Source: Candidatus Nanopelagicales bacterium (lineage in GTDB: Bacteria; Actinomycetota; Actinomycetes; S36-B12; UBA5976). Taken from it: 6,207 nucleotides of DNA. The DNA lies in assembly GCA_030831445.1 (NCBI GenBank), contig JAURLB010000229.1:1-6207 (forward strand), read 5' to 3'. Positions 1 through 5,822 of this stretch are shown here, in pieces. The position numbers and the translations under genes were made by a program. Numbering within the stretch: the first letter of the stretch is position 1; each line of letters opens with the position of its first letter. Below the pieces are notes generated by a model, which saw only the letters and a program-made list of their open reading frames with translations, had not been told where the DNA came from and made no database searches.

Positions 1-727
1 CAATCAATAGCGCGAAAGCGGCTTGAGGATTTCCCATTGCCATCATGGCGTCTGCAACGAGCATCCGCTCTGCAAGAGTTGAAAATCCACCACTTGCAAT
101 CTCGGCAATGTTCTTGCCAACTAAACGTTGAAGAAACTTGCTTTGAACAAACAATACTTTTGCTTCTTCATCAGCAGGATTGGCTTTCAATAAACCCTCA
201 AGGTGAGTATCAGCCTCTGACCATTTCCCTTGATTGAGTAAATCCACTGCAGTTTCAATTTCGGCACGCGTTGGCGCTTCGGTCTCTTCGCCAGCCTCGT
301 CTAATTCCTTGTTTGTAAGTTCAAGAATTTGATTCACCACTTGGCGAATTTGGGCTTCTGGGAGTGCACCTTGAAATAGTGGTGCAATTTTGCCTTGAAG
401 GGCTACAAACACTGAAGGGATAGATTGAATTTTGAATGCTGCGGCGAGCTGTTGATTTGCCTCGGTGTCAATCTTGGCAAGCAGGATAGCGCCATTTTGC
501 TCATCAACAACTTTTTCTAAGATTGGTGAAAGTTGTTTGCACGGCCCACACCAGTCTGCCCAAAAATCCAAAATAACCGGAACTGTCAAACTCTTCTGAA
601 TCACCTCGGATTCAAAGCTTGTCTCGGTAACGTCAAAAACATATTGCGAACTTGAGGTAGGTACGTTCTTCTTGCCTAATTTCGAAAGGTCTACCACACC
701 AGCGAGATTGAGATTCTTGTTATCCAC
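1..727 (-). CDS. Thioredoxin-domain protein with TPR-like C-terminus (YbbN/CnoX-like), partial
   Basis: This gene runs off the left edge, so only its first 242 codons are visible. Residues 1-28 are a short leader rich in Asn, Ser and Lys. Residues 29 to about 136 form a thioredoxin fold with the redox motif W59-C60-G-P-C63-K and the conserved cis-proline at P104 (IPSVF). From about residue 153 the sequence turns helical (ETAVDLLNQGKWSEADTHLE), as in the tetratricopeptide half of YbbN/CnoX. Family members act in the cytoplasm as redox-active holdases that protect unfolded or oxidised proteins. I chose the GTG start because AAGGAG lies 12 nt upstream and the TTG within the gap meets a stop after three codons. 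The gene lies 29 nt downstream of the hydrolase gene, probably in the same operon, although a -10-like hexamer in the gap may also give it its own transcript. A plain thioredoxin is unlikely because of the C-terminal extension. Confidence 0.9.
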   Translation of the reverse strand, partial: MDNKNLNLAGVVDLSKLGKKNVPTSSSQYVFDVTETSFESEVIQKSLTVPVILDFWADWCGPCKQLSPILEKVVDEQNGAILLAKIDTEANQQLAAAFKIQSIPSVFVALQGKIAPLFQGALPEAQIRQVVNQILELTNKELDEAGEETEAPTRAEIETAVDLLNQGKWSEADTHLEGLLKANPADEEAKVLFVQSKFLQRLVGKNIAEIASGGFSTLAERMLVADAMMAMGNPQAAFALLI

Positions 728-733
728 GGCTCA

Positions 734-739
734 ATTATG
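734..739 (-). promoter_or_regulatory. Possible -10 element for the thioredoxin gene (leaderless spacing)
   Basis: The minus strand reads CATAAT, five of six matches to TATAAT, followed by six bases (TGAGCC) and the GTG start. That spacing would put the first transcribed base at or next to the start codon. No convincing -35 box is seen 16-18 nt upstream. An AAGGAG sequence sits directly upstream at 740-745, so translation from an operon transcript is also possible. The call rests on pattern only. Confidence 0.35.
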
Positions 740-756
740 CTCCTTATCCTGACACC

Positions 757-1500
757 CTAAAACGAGCGAAGAAACTCACGAATTGCATTCGCTACCTCAA
801 CGGGTTGCTCAAGTGGTGCAAGGTGGCCTGCTTTGTGGATTTCAACATGCTTGGATGACGCAGCATTTCGAACAATGAATTCGTGGTCTTCTAGCGTTGA
901 GACTGAGTCACTCTCACCACGCAGCGAGAGAACTGAGATCTTGGTCTTTTGCAATTCGTCAAAATATGCTTCACGTTTACTCATCGCATCAAGCAGATGG
1001 CATACCCCATCGATCCGTACGTCAATCAACATATCGTGAAAGAGTTTCATTACTTCGGCATCGTCGAGGGAATCTGGGGCGAGCATTCGATTTTCAATGC
1101 CACCAAGAATTCCATCGAGAGACCGTGTGGCTTTGACTTCTTTGATCCGGCCTTGACGAGCAACGCTCTGTTCTTCGGTGTCAGCACTTGCTTTGGTGTC
1201 AACCAATATCAGTCCCTGAACGCGCTCTGGAAATTGTCGAAGTACTTCTAGGCTGATGTAGCCGCCAAGTGAACAACCACCAATAACCGCTTTGTCTATC
1301 TGTAATGCATCAAGCATTCGAATCACATCTCGAGCTAGAGCGGTGAGAGTCGCAGGCTCATGCTCTTCCCAATCAGGCGCTTCACCAAGTCCTCGAATAT
1401 CAGGGAGTGCAATTTCGTGTCCATCCCGACTCAAATCTTCAGCAACCGCTAACCACATACGATGATCAAACGGGAAGGCCGGTAAAAGCACAATGTTCAT
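757..1500 (-). CDS. Alpha/beta hydrolase fold protein (enol-lactonase/esterase-like)
   Basis: The product has 247 residues, the usual size of a single-domain alpha/beta hydrolase, with no signal peptide, so it is probably cytoplasmic. The catalytic triad can be read off: nucleophile Ser77 in the elbow G-C-S-L-G (75-79), acid Asp198 in the L-R-G-E-S-D segment, and His226 in A-G-H. The oxyanion region is the N-terminal LLPAFPFDHRMW. After the nucleophile strand comes LILVDTKASADTEE (97-110), a pattern I associate with the group annotated as 3-oxoadipate enol-lactonase-like or simply alpha/beta hydrolase. A cap domain lies at roughly 115-185. The substrate cannot be told from sequence, and no aromatic-degradation genes lie nearby. 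Its ATG overlaps the stop of the preceding hydrolase gene as ATGA, indicating translational coupling. Confidence 0.85.
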   Translation of the reverse strand: MNIVLLPAFPFDHRMWLAVAEDLSRDGHEIALPDIRGLGEAPDWEEHEPATLTALARDVIRMLDALQIDKAVIGGCSLGGYISLEVLRQFPERVQGLILVDTKASADTEEQSVARQGRIKEVKATRSLDGILGGIENRMLAPDSLDDAEVMKLFHDMLIDVRIDGVCHLLDAMSKREAYFDELQKTKISVLSLRGESDSVSTLEDHEFIVRNAASSKHVEIHKAGHLAPLEQPVEVANAIREFLRSF

Positions 1501-2237
1501 CGCAAGTCATCCCACTTCGTCATCGGCCCATTCCACTGGGTGGGAAGTGGGAATTTGTCAGGAGCAACAATAGACACAATTTCATCCAATGCTTTCCTCA
1601 CAAATGACTCCCCTACCCAAAGATGTTTTGCACCCTCAACTACACGAACTTCAGCAGTTGAGGCAACGCTAAAGCGTGGTATCGCTTCAGCGGGCGGCAA
1701 AAAGTCATCAAGTTCAGGAACTATTGCATAGATTTTTCTGCCAGATTGATTCCATGCGCGTAAGTCTTCTTCAGTAGTCCAACGAAGTGGAGGCGAAAGC
1801 AGGATTGCAGCTTCGATTGGGTCACGATTCAGATATCGAATGGTGACATCAGTTCCAAATGACCAGCCAAGCGCATAGATATTGCTGTGACCTTGAGACA
1901 CGAGAAATTCAAGGGCTGCAATTGCATCGAATCCTTCGCCCTCGCCACCAGTGAATTCGCCTTCACTTTTTCCACGTGGACTCTCAACTCCACGAAAGTT
2001 AAATCGCAACACTGCAACATCCGCTAATGCAGGTAACCGCCAGGCAGCTTTTCGAAATACATGACTATCCATGAATCCGCCATGAGTCGGCAGTGGATGG
2101 AGACAGAGCAACGTTGCTTTTGGTGAAACATTTTCAGGTATTGCCAGTTCGCCCACAAGTAACGTGCCATCACTTGCACGAAATTCGATGTCGCGCCTGA
2201 TTGCGGGTAGCACACTATTGGGTGCAAGTTCGCTCAT
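1497..2237 (-). CDS. COG2945-like alpha/beta hydrolase
   Basis: The product is 246 residues from the chosen start. It resembles the COG2945/dienelactone-hydrolase-like group: an oxyanion segment CLHPLPTHGGFMDS (45-58), then VLRFNFRGVESPRG, a Gly/Glu-rich GEGEGFDA stretch, and the nucleophile elbow G-W-S-F-G with Ser126. The likely acid is Asp177 or Asp178 (PELDDFLPP), and the likely base is His205 in A-K-H-L-W. No signal peptide is present. An upstream in-frame start at 2273 would add 12 residues but overlap the preceding gene by 40 nt. The ATG at 2237 instead forms an ATGA overlap with that gene's stop, the same junction type as with the next gene, and an AAAGG sequence lies 11 nt upstream. 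The substrate is unknown. The downstream neighbour is a second, differently built alpha/beta hydrolase. Confidence 0.82.
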   Translation of the reverse strand: MSELAPNSVLPAIRRDIEFRASDGTLLVGELAIPENVSPKATLLCLHPLPTHGGFMDSHVFRKAAWRLPALADVAVLRFNFRGVESPRGKSEGEFTGGEGEGFDAIAALEFLVSQGHSNIYALGWSFGTDVTIRYLNRDPIEAAILLSPPLRWTTEEDLRAWNQSGRKIYAIVPELDDFLPPAEAIPRFSVASTAEVRVVEGAKHLWVGESFVRKALDEIVSIVAPDKFPLPTQWNGPMTKWDDLR

Positions 2238-2521
2238 GAACGAGCAAACCTTTCCCAGCAGGGTGTGTGCCAATGCCGTCTATCCTGGACGCGACTTTCA
2301 TGATCTTCATCATCGAGTGGCCAAGCAACAATATGAGGAGTGGCTGGCTTAATTTCCTGATTACAGCCTGGACATCGATACACCTTCGTTGAGGTAGCGC
2401 CAGTGATTTTCTGCGTCACCCAATCCTCACCTTTGACACTCACCACATTGCGGATGCCATGGGGTCTGCGTTCGTCAAATGGTTCTTCGCCATCTGACAT
2501 TCGTCTGTTTTTTCGTCCCAT
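2234..2521 (-). CDS. Small conserved actinobacterial CPGC protein, putative zinc-binding, linked to nucS
   Basis: This is a 95-residue protein of unknown function. Residues 1-28 are highly charged and probably disordered. The core follows: D33-W-V, then TGATSTKVYRCPGC with Cys50 and Cys53, then TPHIVAWP with His63, and RRHWHTPCWERF with His83, His85 and Cys88. The CPGC pair plus the downstream His/Cys residues look like a treble-clef or zinc-ribbon site, but metal binding is inferred. I recall close relatives beside nucS in many actinobacteria, often labelled 'ATP/GTP-binding protein'. No P-loop is visible here, so that label is unsupported. The ATG lies 6 nt after the nucS stop, and the SD sequence GAGG overlaps that stop. 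The stop overlaps the next start as ATGA. Co-translation with nucS makes a role linked to DNA repair possible but unproven. Confidence 0.8.
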   Translation of the reverse strand: MGRKNRRMSDGEEPFDERRPHGIRNVVSVKGEDWVTQKITGATSTKVYRCPGCNQEIKPATPHIVAWPLDDEDHESRVQDRRHWHTPCWERFARS

Positions 2522-2527
2522 AGTTCC

Positions 2528-3196
2528 TCAAAACAATCGTGCTTGCGGATCTGTCATTCCCCGCAATTCATCATAGTCAACACTGAGGCATCGGATATTT
2601 CTGTGCTCTGCAAGGGTGAGGGCTTGCGGCTTAATCTCTTGCGCAACGAACATCCCCCTGACCGGAGTAAGTTGTGGGTCAAGATTCAAGGCATCAAGGT
2701 AGCGAGTGAGCTGTTCAACCCCATCAATTTCACCACGACGTTTTACCTCAACTGCAATATAGCCATCCTTGTCTTTACACAGGAGATCTACTGGGCCAAT
2801 GGGTGTTGGGAATTCGCGACGGACTAATTCAAAGCCCTCGCCGAGAGTCTCAACGTGCGTTGCGAGGAGTTCCTGCAAATGTGCTTCAACGCCATCTTTT
2901 TGTAATCCGGGGTCATCGCCAAGTTCGGCGCTTACTTCATGGTGTACTTCGTGCATCGTTATGACAAGTAGTTCCCCTTGTTTGTTACTCACACTCCACA
3001 CAATCTCATCATTTTCTGTTGTCTCGTGAATGAGACATGGCGGATTCATCCAATTCAGCGGTTTATATGCGCGATCATCCGCATGAATAGATATTGAGCC
3101 ATCCGCTTTGACCATGATGAGTCGTTGGGCTTTTGGTAAATGTGACGCAAGTCGACCTTGGTAGTTCACCGTACAGGTGGTAATCACGATTCGCAC
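2528..3196 (-). CDS. nucS: Mismatch-specific endonuclease NucS/EndoMS
   Basis: NucS cuts both strands at mispaired bases and drives the non-canonical mismatch repair of actinobacteria and many archaea, which lack MutS/MutL. The 222-residue product fits the family length (about 220-250). The N-terminal DNA-binding and dimerisation half starts [21 protein letters not shown] and includes [10 protein letters not shown] around residues 41-50. The C-terminal RecB-like nuclease half has the catalytic set Asp137 (G-P-V-D-L-L-C), Glu150 and Lys152 (V-E-V-K-R-R), followed by [14 protein letters not shown]. The protein ends in QARLF (218-222), a good match to a bacterial sliding-clamp-binding pentapeptide. 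An open frame continues upstream to a TTG at 3343, but that region overlaps the divergent gene, is unlike NucS, and family alignment begins exactly at the GTG at 3196. No SD is seen there; a -10-like TACCCT 6 nt upstream suggests a leaderless mRNA. Confidence 0.95.
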   Translation of the reverse strand: MRIVITTCTVNYQGRLASHLPKAQRLIMVKADGSISIHADDRAYKPLNWMNPPCLIHETTENDEIVWSVSNKQGELLVITMHEVHHEVSAELGDDPGLQKDGVEAHLQELLATHVETLGEGFELVRREFPTPIGPVDLLCKDKDGYIAVEVKRRGEIDGVEQLTRYLDALNLDPQLTPVRGMFVAQEIKPQALTLAEHRNIRCLSVDYDELRGMTDPQARLF

Positions 3197-3202
3197 ACCC
3201 GA

Positions 3203-3208
3203 AGGGTA
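3203..3208 (-). promoter_or_regulatory. Possible -10 element of nucS (leaderless)
   Basis: The minus strand reads TACCCT, matching the actinobacterial TANNNT pattern, followed by six bases and then the GTG start of nucS. No SD-like sequence is present before that GTG, which fits leaderless initiation. A weak TTCTTC sits at the -35 distance (3226-3231). The element lies in the 42-bp gap shared with the divergent membrane protein gene. Pattern only, not a mapped start. Confidence 0.45.
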
Positions 3209-3238
3209 ATCAGCCTGAGCATCGTGAAGAATTGGAGT

Positions 3239-3556
3239 ATGTCGAGCTGGGGTTCTTACTCGTTTCTCTACGGGCCAATTGTTGCCCTTGCTGGAATTGG
3301 CGTACTGATTGTCGTATTGCGTTGGGGTTGGCAGAAAAACCAATCATTAATAGCAAAACCAGTGAAACGTGGTGCTATGACGGATTATGGAATGCTCGTT
3401 TCATGCGCGAAACCAAATACAGTGATTGAAGCCGAGATGCAAAAACAAAAACTTCTCGATAATGGCATCCAAGCAACAGTCGCAATCACCAATGAAGGCC
3501 CTCGAGTGATGGTGTGGCCAGAAGATCAGAGCCGAGCCCAAAATCTCTTGAGTTAG
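3239..3556 (+). CDS. Single-pass membrane protein with DUF2007-like C-terminal domain
   Basis: The product has 105 residues. One transmembrane helix spans roughly residues 9-28 ([20 protein letters not shown]). Basic residues follow it (R28, K33, K40, K43, R44), so the C-terminus should be cytoplasmic and the N-terminus outside. Residues 49-105 ([22 protein letters not shown], then [25 protein letters not shown]) resemble the DUF2007 'putative signal transducing protein' fold: a strand, a helix that reads 'change of one or more of these ligands', a strand and a VWPED turn. Similar proteins occur in many actinobacteria; none has a function I can name. I preferred the ATG at 3239, with a purine-rich GAAGAATTGGAG just upstream, over a TTG at 3158 or a GTG at 3224, because the longer N-terminus overlaps nucS and looks non-coding. 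The stop overlaps the convergent murA stop by 4 bp. No promoter is evident. Confidence 0.75.
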   Translation: MSSWGSYSFLYGPIVALAGIGVLIVVLRWGWQKNQSLIAKPVKRGAMTDYGMLVSCAKPNTVIEAEMQKQKLLDNGIQATVAITNEGPRVMVWPEDQSRAQNLLS

Positions 3557-4809
3557 TCGACTCGCTCTATATCGGCACCAAGTCGTTTCAAGTCTGGTAC
3601 AAAATTCGTGTAGCCGCGATCTATGTGTTCAACTCCATGAATAACAGTTTTCCCTTCCGCTACGAGGCCTGCGAGCACCAAGCCGGCACCTGCCCGAATA
3701 TCGGTGGCTTCTACTGGTGCACCAGACAACCTCTCGACACCACGGACAAGCGCATGATGCCCATCTGTCTTCACGTTTGCACCAAGTCGCGCAAGTTCTT
3801 GAACAAACCTGAATCTGGCTTCAAACATATTCTCAGTCACCATTGCAGCACCATCTGAAACGGAATTCAAGGCAATGAATTGAGGTTGCAAATCTGTCGG
3901 AAATCCAGGAAATGGTAATGTCACAATATCTTGGGCTTTGGCCCGAGAATTCATTGATACTTTCACACTTGTTTGTGTGGATGAGACTTCGGCGCCCATA
4001 TCAGAAAGTTTGTTCAGTGGTATTTCAAGATGCTCAGGGTGGCAATCATTGATAGTGATCTCACCCCCAGTCATGGTGGCAGCAACTGCCCAGGTTCCAG
4101 CAACAATTCGATCACTCACAGTGTGATGTGTGGTCGGCGAGAGGGATTCAACTCCAGTAATTTCAAGGGTTGAAGTGCCAGCGCCAGTAATTTTGGCACC
4201 CATCGTTTCGAGCATTGAACAGATGTCAACGATTTCAGGTTCGCGCGCTGCGTTATCGATTACGCTAACACCGCGAGCCAATACTGCAGCCATCAACAGT
4301 GTTTCTGTTGCGCCAACTGAAGGAAAGTCCAATGTCATGCTTGCGCCATGCATACCTTTTGTATCCGCAACCAAGTATCCGTGTTCTGATGTAACGCTTG
4401 CACCTAATTGATGAAGCCCGGCGATATGAAAATCGAGTCCGCGCGAACCAATCGCATCGCCACCTGGCATTGCGACTTCGGCTTGACCTGTTCGAGCAAG
4501 TAGTGGCCCAAGTACGCAAATCGATGCCCGCATTTGCCGAACAAGGTCATAATCAGCACGGTGTTCAATGAGATCGGGAACGTCAATGGTGACGCTTCGG
4601 TTTTCAACGTCATGCTGAACACTGCAACCTAGCCTGCGTAAAAGTTCCGCCATAATGACAACATCGACAATATTGGGAACATTCTGAAGTGTAGTTTTAC
4701 CAACCGCAAGCAAGCTGGCGGCCATTAACTTTAGGACACTGTTTTTCGCTCCAACGACAGCGACTTCTCCCCTGAGGGGTTTGCCACCAGTGACTTCAAT
4801 GACACTCAC
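3553..4809 (-). CDS. murA: UDP-N-acetylglucosamine 1-carboxyvinyltransferase MurA
   Basis: MurA transfers enolpyruvate from phosphoenolpyruvate to UDP-GlcNAc, the first committed cytoplasmic step of peptidoglycan synthesis. The 418 residues match the family (419 in E. coli). Visible landmarks are the N-terminal [13 protein letters not shown]22-N23-S with the substrate-binding Lys-Asn pair, [18 protein letters not shown] (91-108), the catalytic loop [18 protein letters not shown] with Asp306 (equivalent to E. coli Asp305), and [13 protein letters not shown] with Arg372. The loop residue that is Cys115 in E. coli is Asp118 here. The same natural exchange makes the M. tuberculosis enzyme insensitive to fosfomycin. 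The start is a GTG without an SD; TAGGCT lies 7 nt upstream, suggesting leaderless translation. murA diverges from pduO and converges on the small membrane protein gene, so it appears monocistronic. Confidence 0.97.
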   Translation of the reverse strand: MSVIEVTGGKPLRGEVAVVGAKNSVLKLMAASLLAVGKTTLQNVPNIVDVVIMAELLRRLGCSVQHDVENRSVTIDVPDLIEHRADYDLVRQMRASICVLGPLLARTGQAEVAMPGGDAIGSRGLDFHIAGLHQLGASVTSEHGYLVADTKGMHGASMTLDFPSVGATETLLMAAVLARGVSVIDNAAREPEIVDICSMLETMGAKITGAGTSTLEITGVESLSPTTHHTVSDRIVAGTWAVAATMTGGEITINDCHPEHLEIPLNKLSDMGAEVSSTQTSVKVSMNSRAKAQDIVTLPFPGFPTDLQPQFIALNSVSDGAAMVTENMFEARFRFVQELARLGANVKTDGHHALVRGVERLSGAPVEATDIRAGAGLVLAGLVAEGKTVIHGVEHIDRGYTNFVPDLKRLGADIERVD

Positions 4810-4816
4810 CGGGCAG

Positions 4817-4822
4817 AGCCTA
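4817..4822 (-). promoter_or_regulatory. Possible -10 element of murA (leaderless)
   Basis: The minus strand reads TAGGCT (TANNNT pattern), then seven bases, then the murA GTG. The corresponding -35 position (around 4840-4845) reads GGCTAA, not a recognisable -35 box, and falls between the -10 and the start codon of divergent pduO. Pattern only. Confidence 0.42.
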
Positions 4823-4834
4823 GTGAATGAGGCT

Positions 4835-4840
4835 TATGGT
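4835..4840 (+). promoter_or_regulatory. Possible -10 element of pduO-type adenosyltransferase gene (leaderless)
   Basis: The plus strand reads TATGGT, then six bases (TAGCCC), then the ATG at 4847. An in-frame TAG at 4841-4843 excludes any earlier start, so the ATG is firm. The only SD-like sequence (GAGG at 4829-4832) is too far away, 14 nt, to serve this start well. Both points favour a leaderless transcript beginning at the ATG. No -35 box is evident; its expected place overlaps the murA -10. Confidence 0.45.
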
Positions 4841-4846
4841 TAGCCC

Positions 4847-5428
4847 ATGGTTAATCTCACACGCATTTACACCCGCACCGGCGATGATGGCACAACAAGC
4901 CTTGGCGATATGTCCCGAACAGGTAAAAACGACCCTCGACTCAAAGCCTACGCTGATGTCGATGAAGCCAACTGCGCAATCGGTGTTGCTGTGGCAAGTG
5001 GCAACTTGAACCCTGAAGTCAAGACTTTACTTCTCCACGTTCAAAATGATCTCTTCGATGTTGGCGCAGATCTCTGCACACCAGTTGTCGACAACCCAAG
5101 TGTTGAACCACTTCGAATTACCCAAACCTATATTGATTTTCTTGAATCAAAGTGTGATGCTTTTAATGAAGGTCTTCCAGCACTTCGCTCATTCGTTTTG
5201 CCTGGCGGAACCCAAGGTGCTGCGTTGTTGCACGTTGCCCGCACAGTCGTTCGCAGAGCAGAACGCTCTACCTGGGGAGCACTCGATATGTATCACGGCG
5301 GAATGAATGCATTGAGTGCAACATATCTCAATCGTTTGTCAGATTTGCTCTTTATTTTGGCGCGCTACGAAAACAAAGCCGAAGGCGATGTGTTGTGGCA
5401 ACCTGGATTACACCAAGAAGGCAAGTAA
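4847..5428 (+). CDS. PduO-type cob(I)alamin adenosyltransferase
   Basis: The enzyme transfers the adenosyl group of ATP to cob(I)alamin, making coenzyme B12 for enzymes such as methylmalonyl-CoA mutase; it works as a cytoplasmic trimer. The 193-residue product is of family size. The N-terminal nucleotide-binding segment is T-R-T-G-D-D-G-T-T (9-17), followed by ADVDEANCAIG (36-46) and NDLFDVGADL (67-76). The C-terminal signature SFVLPGGT (115-122) leads into ARTVVRRAER (131-140) and NRLSDLLFILARYEN (162-176), which carry the conserved Arg, Glu, Asn and Asp residues of the active site. Closest recalled relatives are actinobacterial, including the mycobacterial gene in the same place and orientation between atpC and murA. 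No B12-dependent enzyme or cobalamin synthesis gene lies in the window, and no cobalamin riboswitch fits in the 37-bp upstream gap. It converges on atpC with a 4-bp gap. Confidence 0.95.
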   Translation: MVNLTRIYTRTGDDGTTSLGDMSRTGKNDPRLKAYADVDEANCAIGVAVASGNLNPEVKTLLLHVQNDLFDVGADLCTPVVDNPSVEPLRITQTYIDFLESKCDAFNEGLPALRSFVLPGGTQGAALLHVARTVVRRAERSTWGALDMYHGGMNALSATYLNRLSDLLFILARYENKAEGDVLWQPGLHQEGK

Positions 5429-5432
5429 TCAG

Positions 5433-5821
5433 TTAGCGAACAAGTGCACTTTCACTTGCACGAAGTCGTGCTTCTGCACGTCGTGCAGCAGCAGCCGCTT
5501 TATCATCTTCAGATTGGCGTGCTTTTTCAAGTGCTGCTTTTGCTCTCACCACATCAATATCGGATGCAAGCTCAGCAACCTCAGCCAAGATACGAACAAC
5601 GTTTGAGTCAACAGATAAGAAACCGCCATGCACCGCTGCAACCACTGTTTCGTTGTCTGTTGTAGTAATTCTTACTACTGCCCCTTCTGCGATTAACGCA
5701 AGGACAGGCTCATGATTCGTCAAAATACCGATGTCGCCCTCAGTTGTTTTTGCAAGCACCATGCTGGCTTCACCCGACCAGAGTTCCCGTTCGGGTGAAA
5801 CCAATGCAACTTTAAGTGTCA

Positions 5822-5822
<1 letters not shown>
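5433..5822 (-). CDS. atpC: F-type ATP synthase epsilon subunit
   Basis: Epsilon is part of the central rotor stalk of the F1F0 ATP synthase at the cytoplasmic membrane, linking gamma to the c-ring and restraining ATP hydrolysis. The 129 residues include the N-terminal beta-sandwich (about 1-85) with the hallmark [31 protein letters not shown] and [17 protein letters not shown]. The C-terminal helical hairpin (about 88-129) is present but rich in Ala and Arg ([19 protein letters not shown]). The ATG shares one base with the atpD stop (TAATG), and a GGGAG lies 11 nt upstream inside atpD, so the two are translationally coupled. The DUF2550-type gene that follows atpC in mycobacteria is absent here; pduO abuts it tail-to-tail instead. 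The last 50 bases hold several inverted repeats, described separately. Confidence 0.95.
5441..5488. repeat. Cluster of short inverted repeats at the 3' end of atpC
   Basis: Three hairpin-capable inverted repeats lie side by side: CAAGTG/CACTTG (5441-5446 and 5453-5458), GCACGA/TCGTGC (5458-5463 and 5466-5471) and CTGCACG/CGTGCAG (5474-5480 and 5482-5488). They fall inside the last codons of atpC, where Ala-Arg codons (GCA CGA) repeat, and 13-60 nt past the stop of convergent pduO. No T-tract follows on either strand, so this is not a standard intrinsic terminator. It may be a by-product of repetitive codons or a transcript-end structure. Confidence 0.5.

Noticed and set aside
37..237. Plus-strand open frame opposite the thioredoxin gene
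   Set aside because: It is antisense to the TPR-like half of the thioredoxin protein and has no support of its own.
949..1251. Plus-strand open frame of about 100 codons opposite the second hydrolase gene
   Set aside because: It is fully antisense to a gene with a clear catalytic triad, and its translation shows no recognisable domain.
2238..2273. Longer start for the COG2945-like hydrolase adding 12 residues
   Set aside because: It would overlap the preceding gene by 40 nt, whereas the ATG at 2237 gives an ATGA junction like the next gene pair, and the family similarity begins after it.
3158..3238. N-terminal extension of the membrane protein from a TTG
   Set aside because: It overlaps the nucS coding start, the residues look like antisense of nucS, and the ATG at 3239 lies right before the hydrophobic helix as in related proteins.
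3514..3858. Plus-strand open frame of about 114 codons spanning the end of the membrane protein gene and murA
   Set aside because: It is antisense to conserved murA codons, and its Cys/His-rich look comes from complementing those codons; no consistent domain order is seen.
4130..4411. Plus-strand open frame of about 93 codons opposite murA
   Set aside because: It is an antisense shadow of murA with low-complexity composition and no homology that I recognise.
4810..4846. Cobalamin riboswitch upstream of the adenosyltransferase gene
   Set aside because: The gap is only 37 bp and the start looks leaderless, so there is no room for a B12 aptamer.
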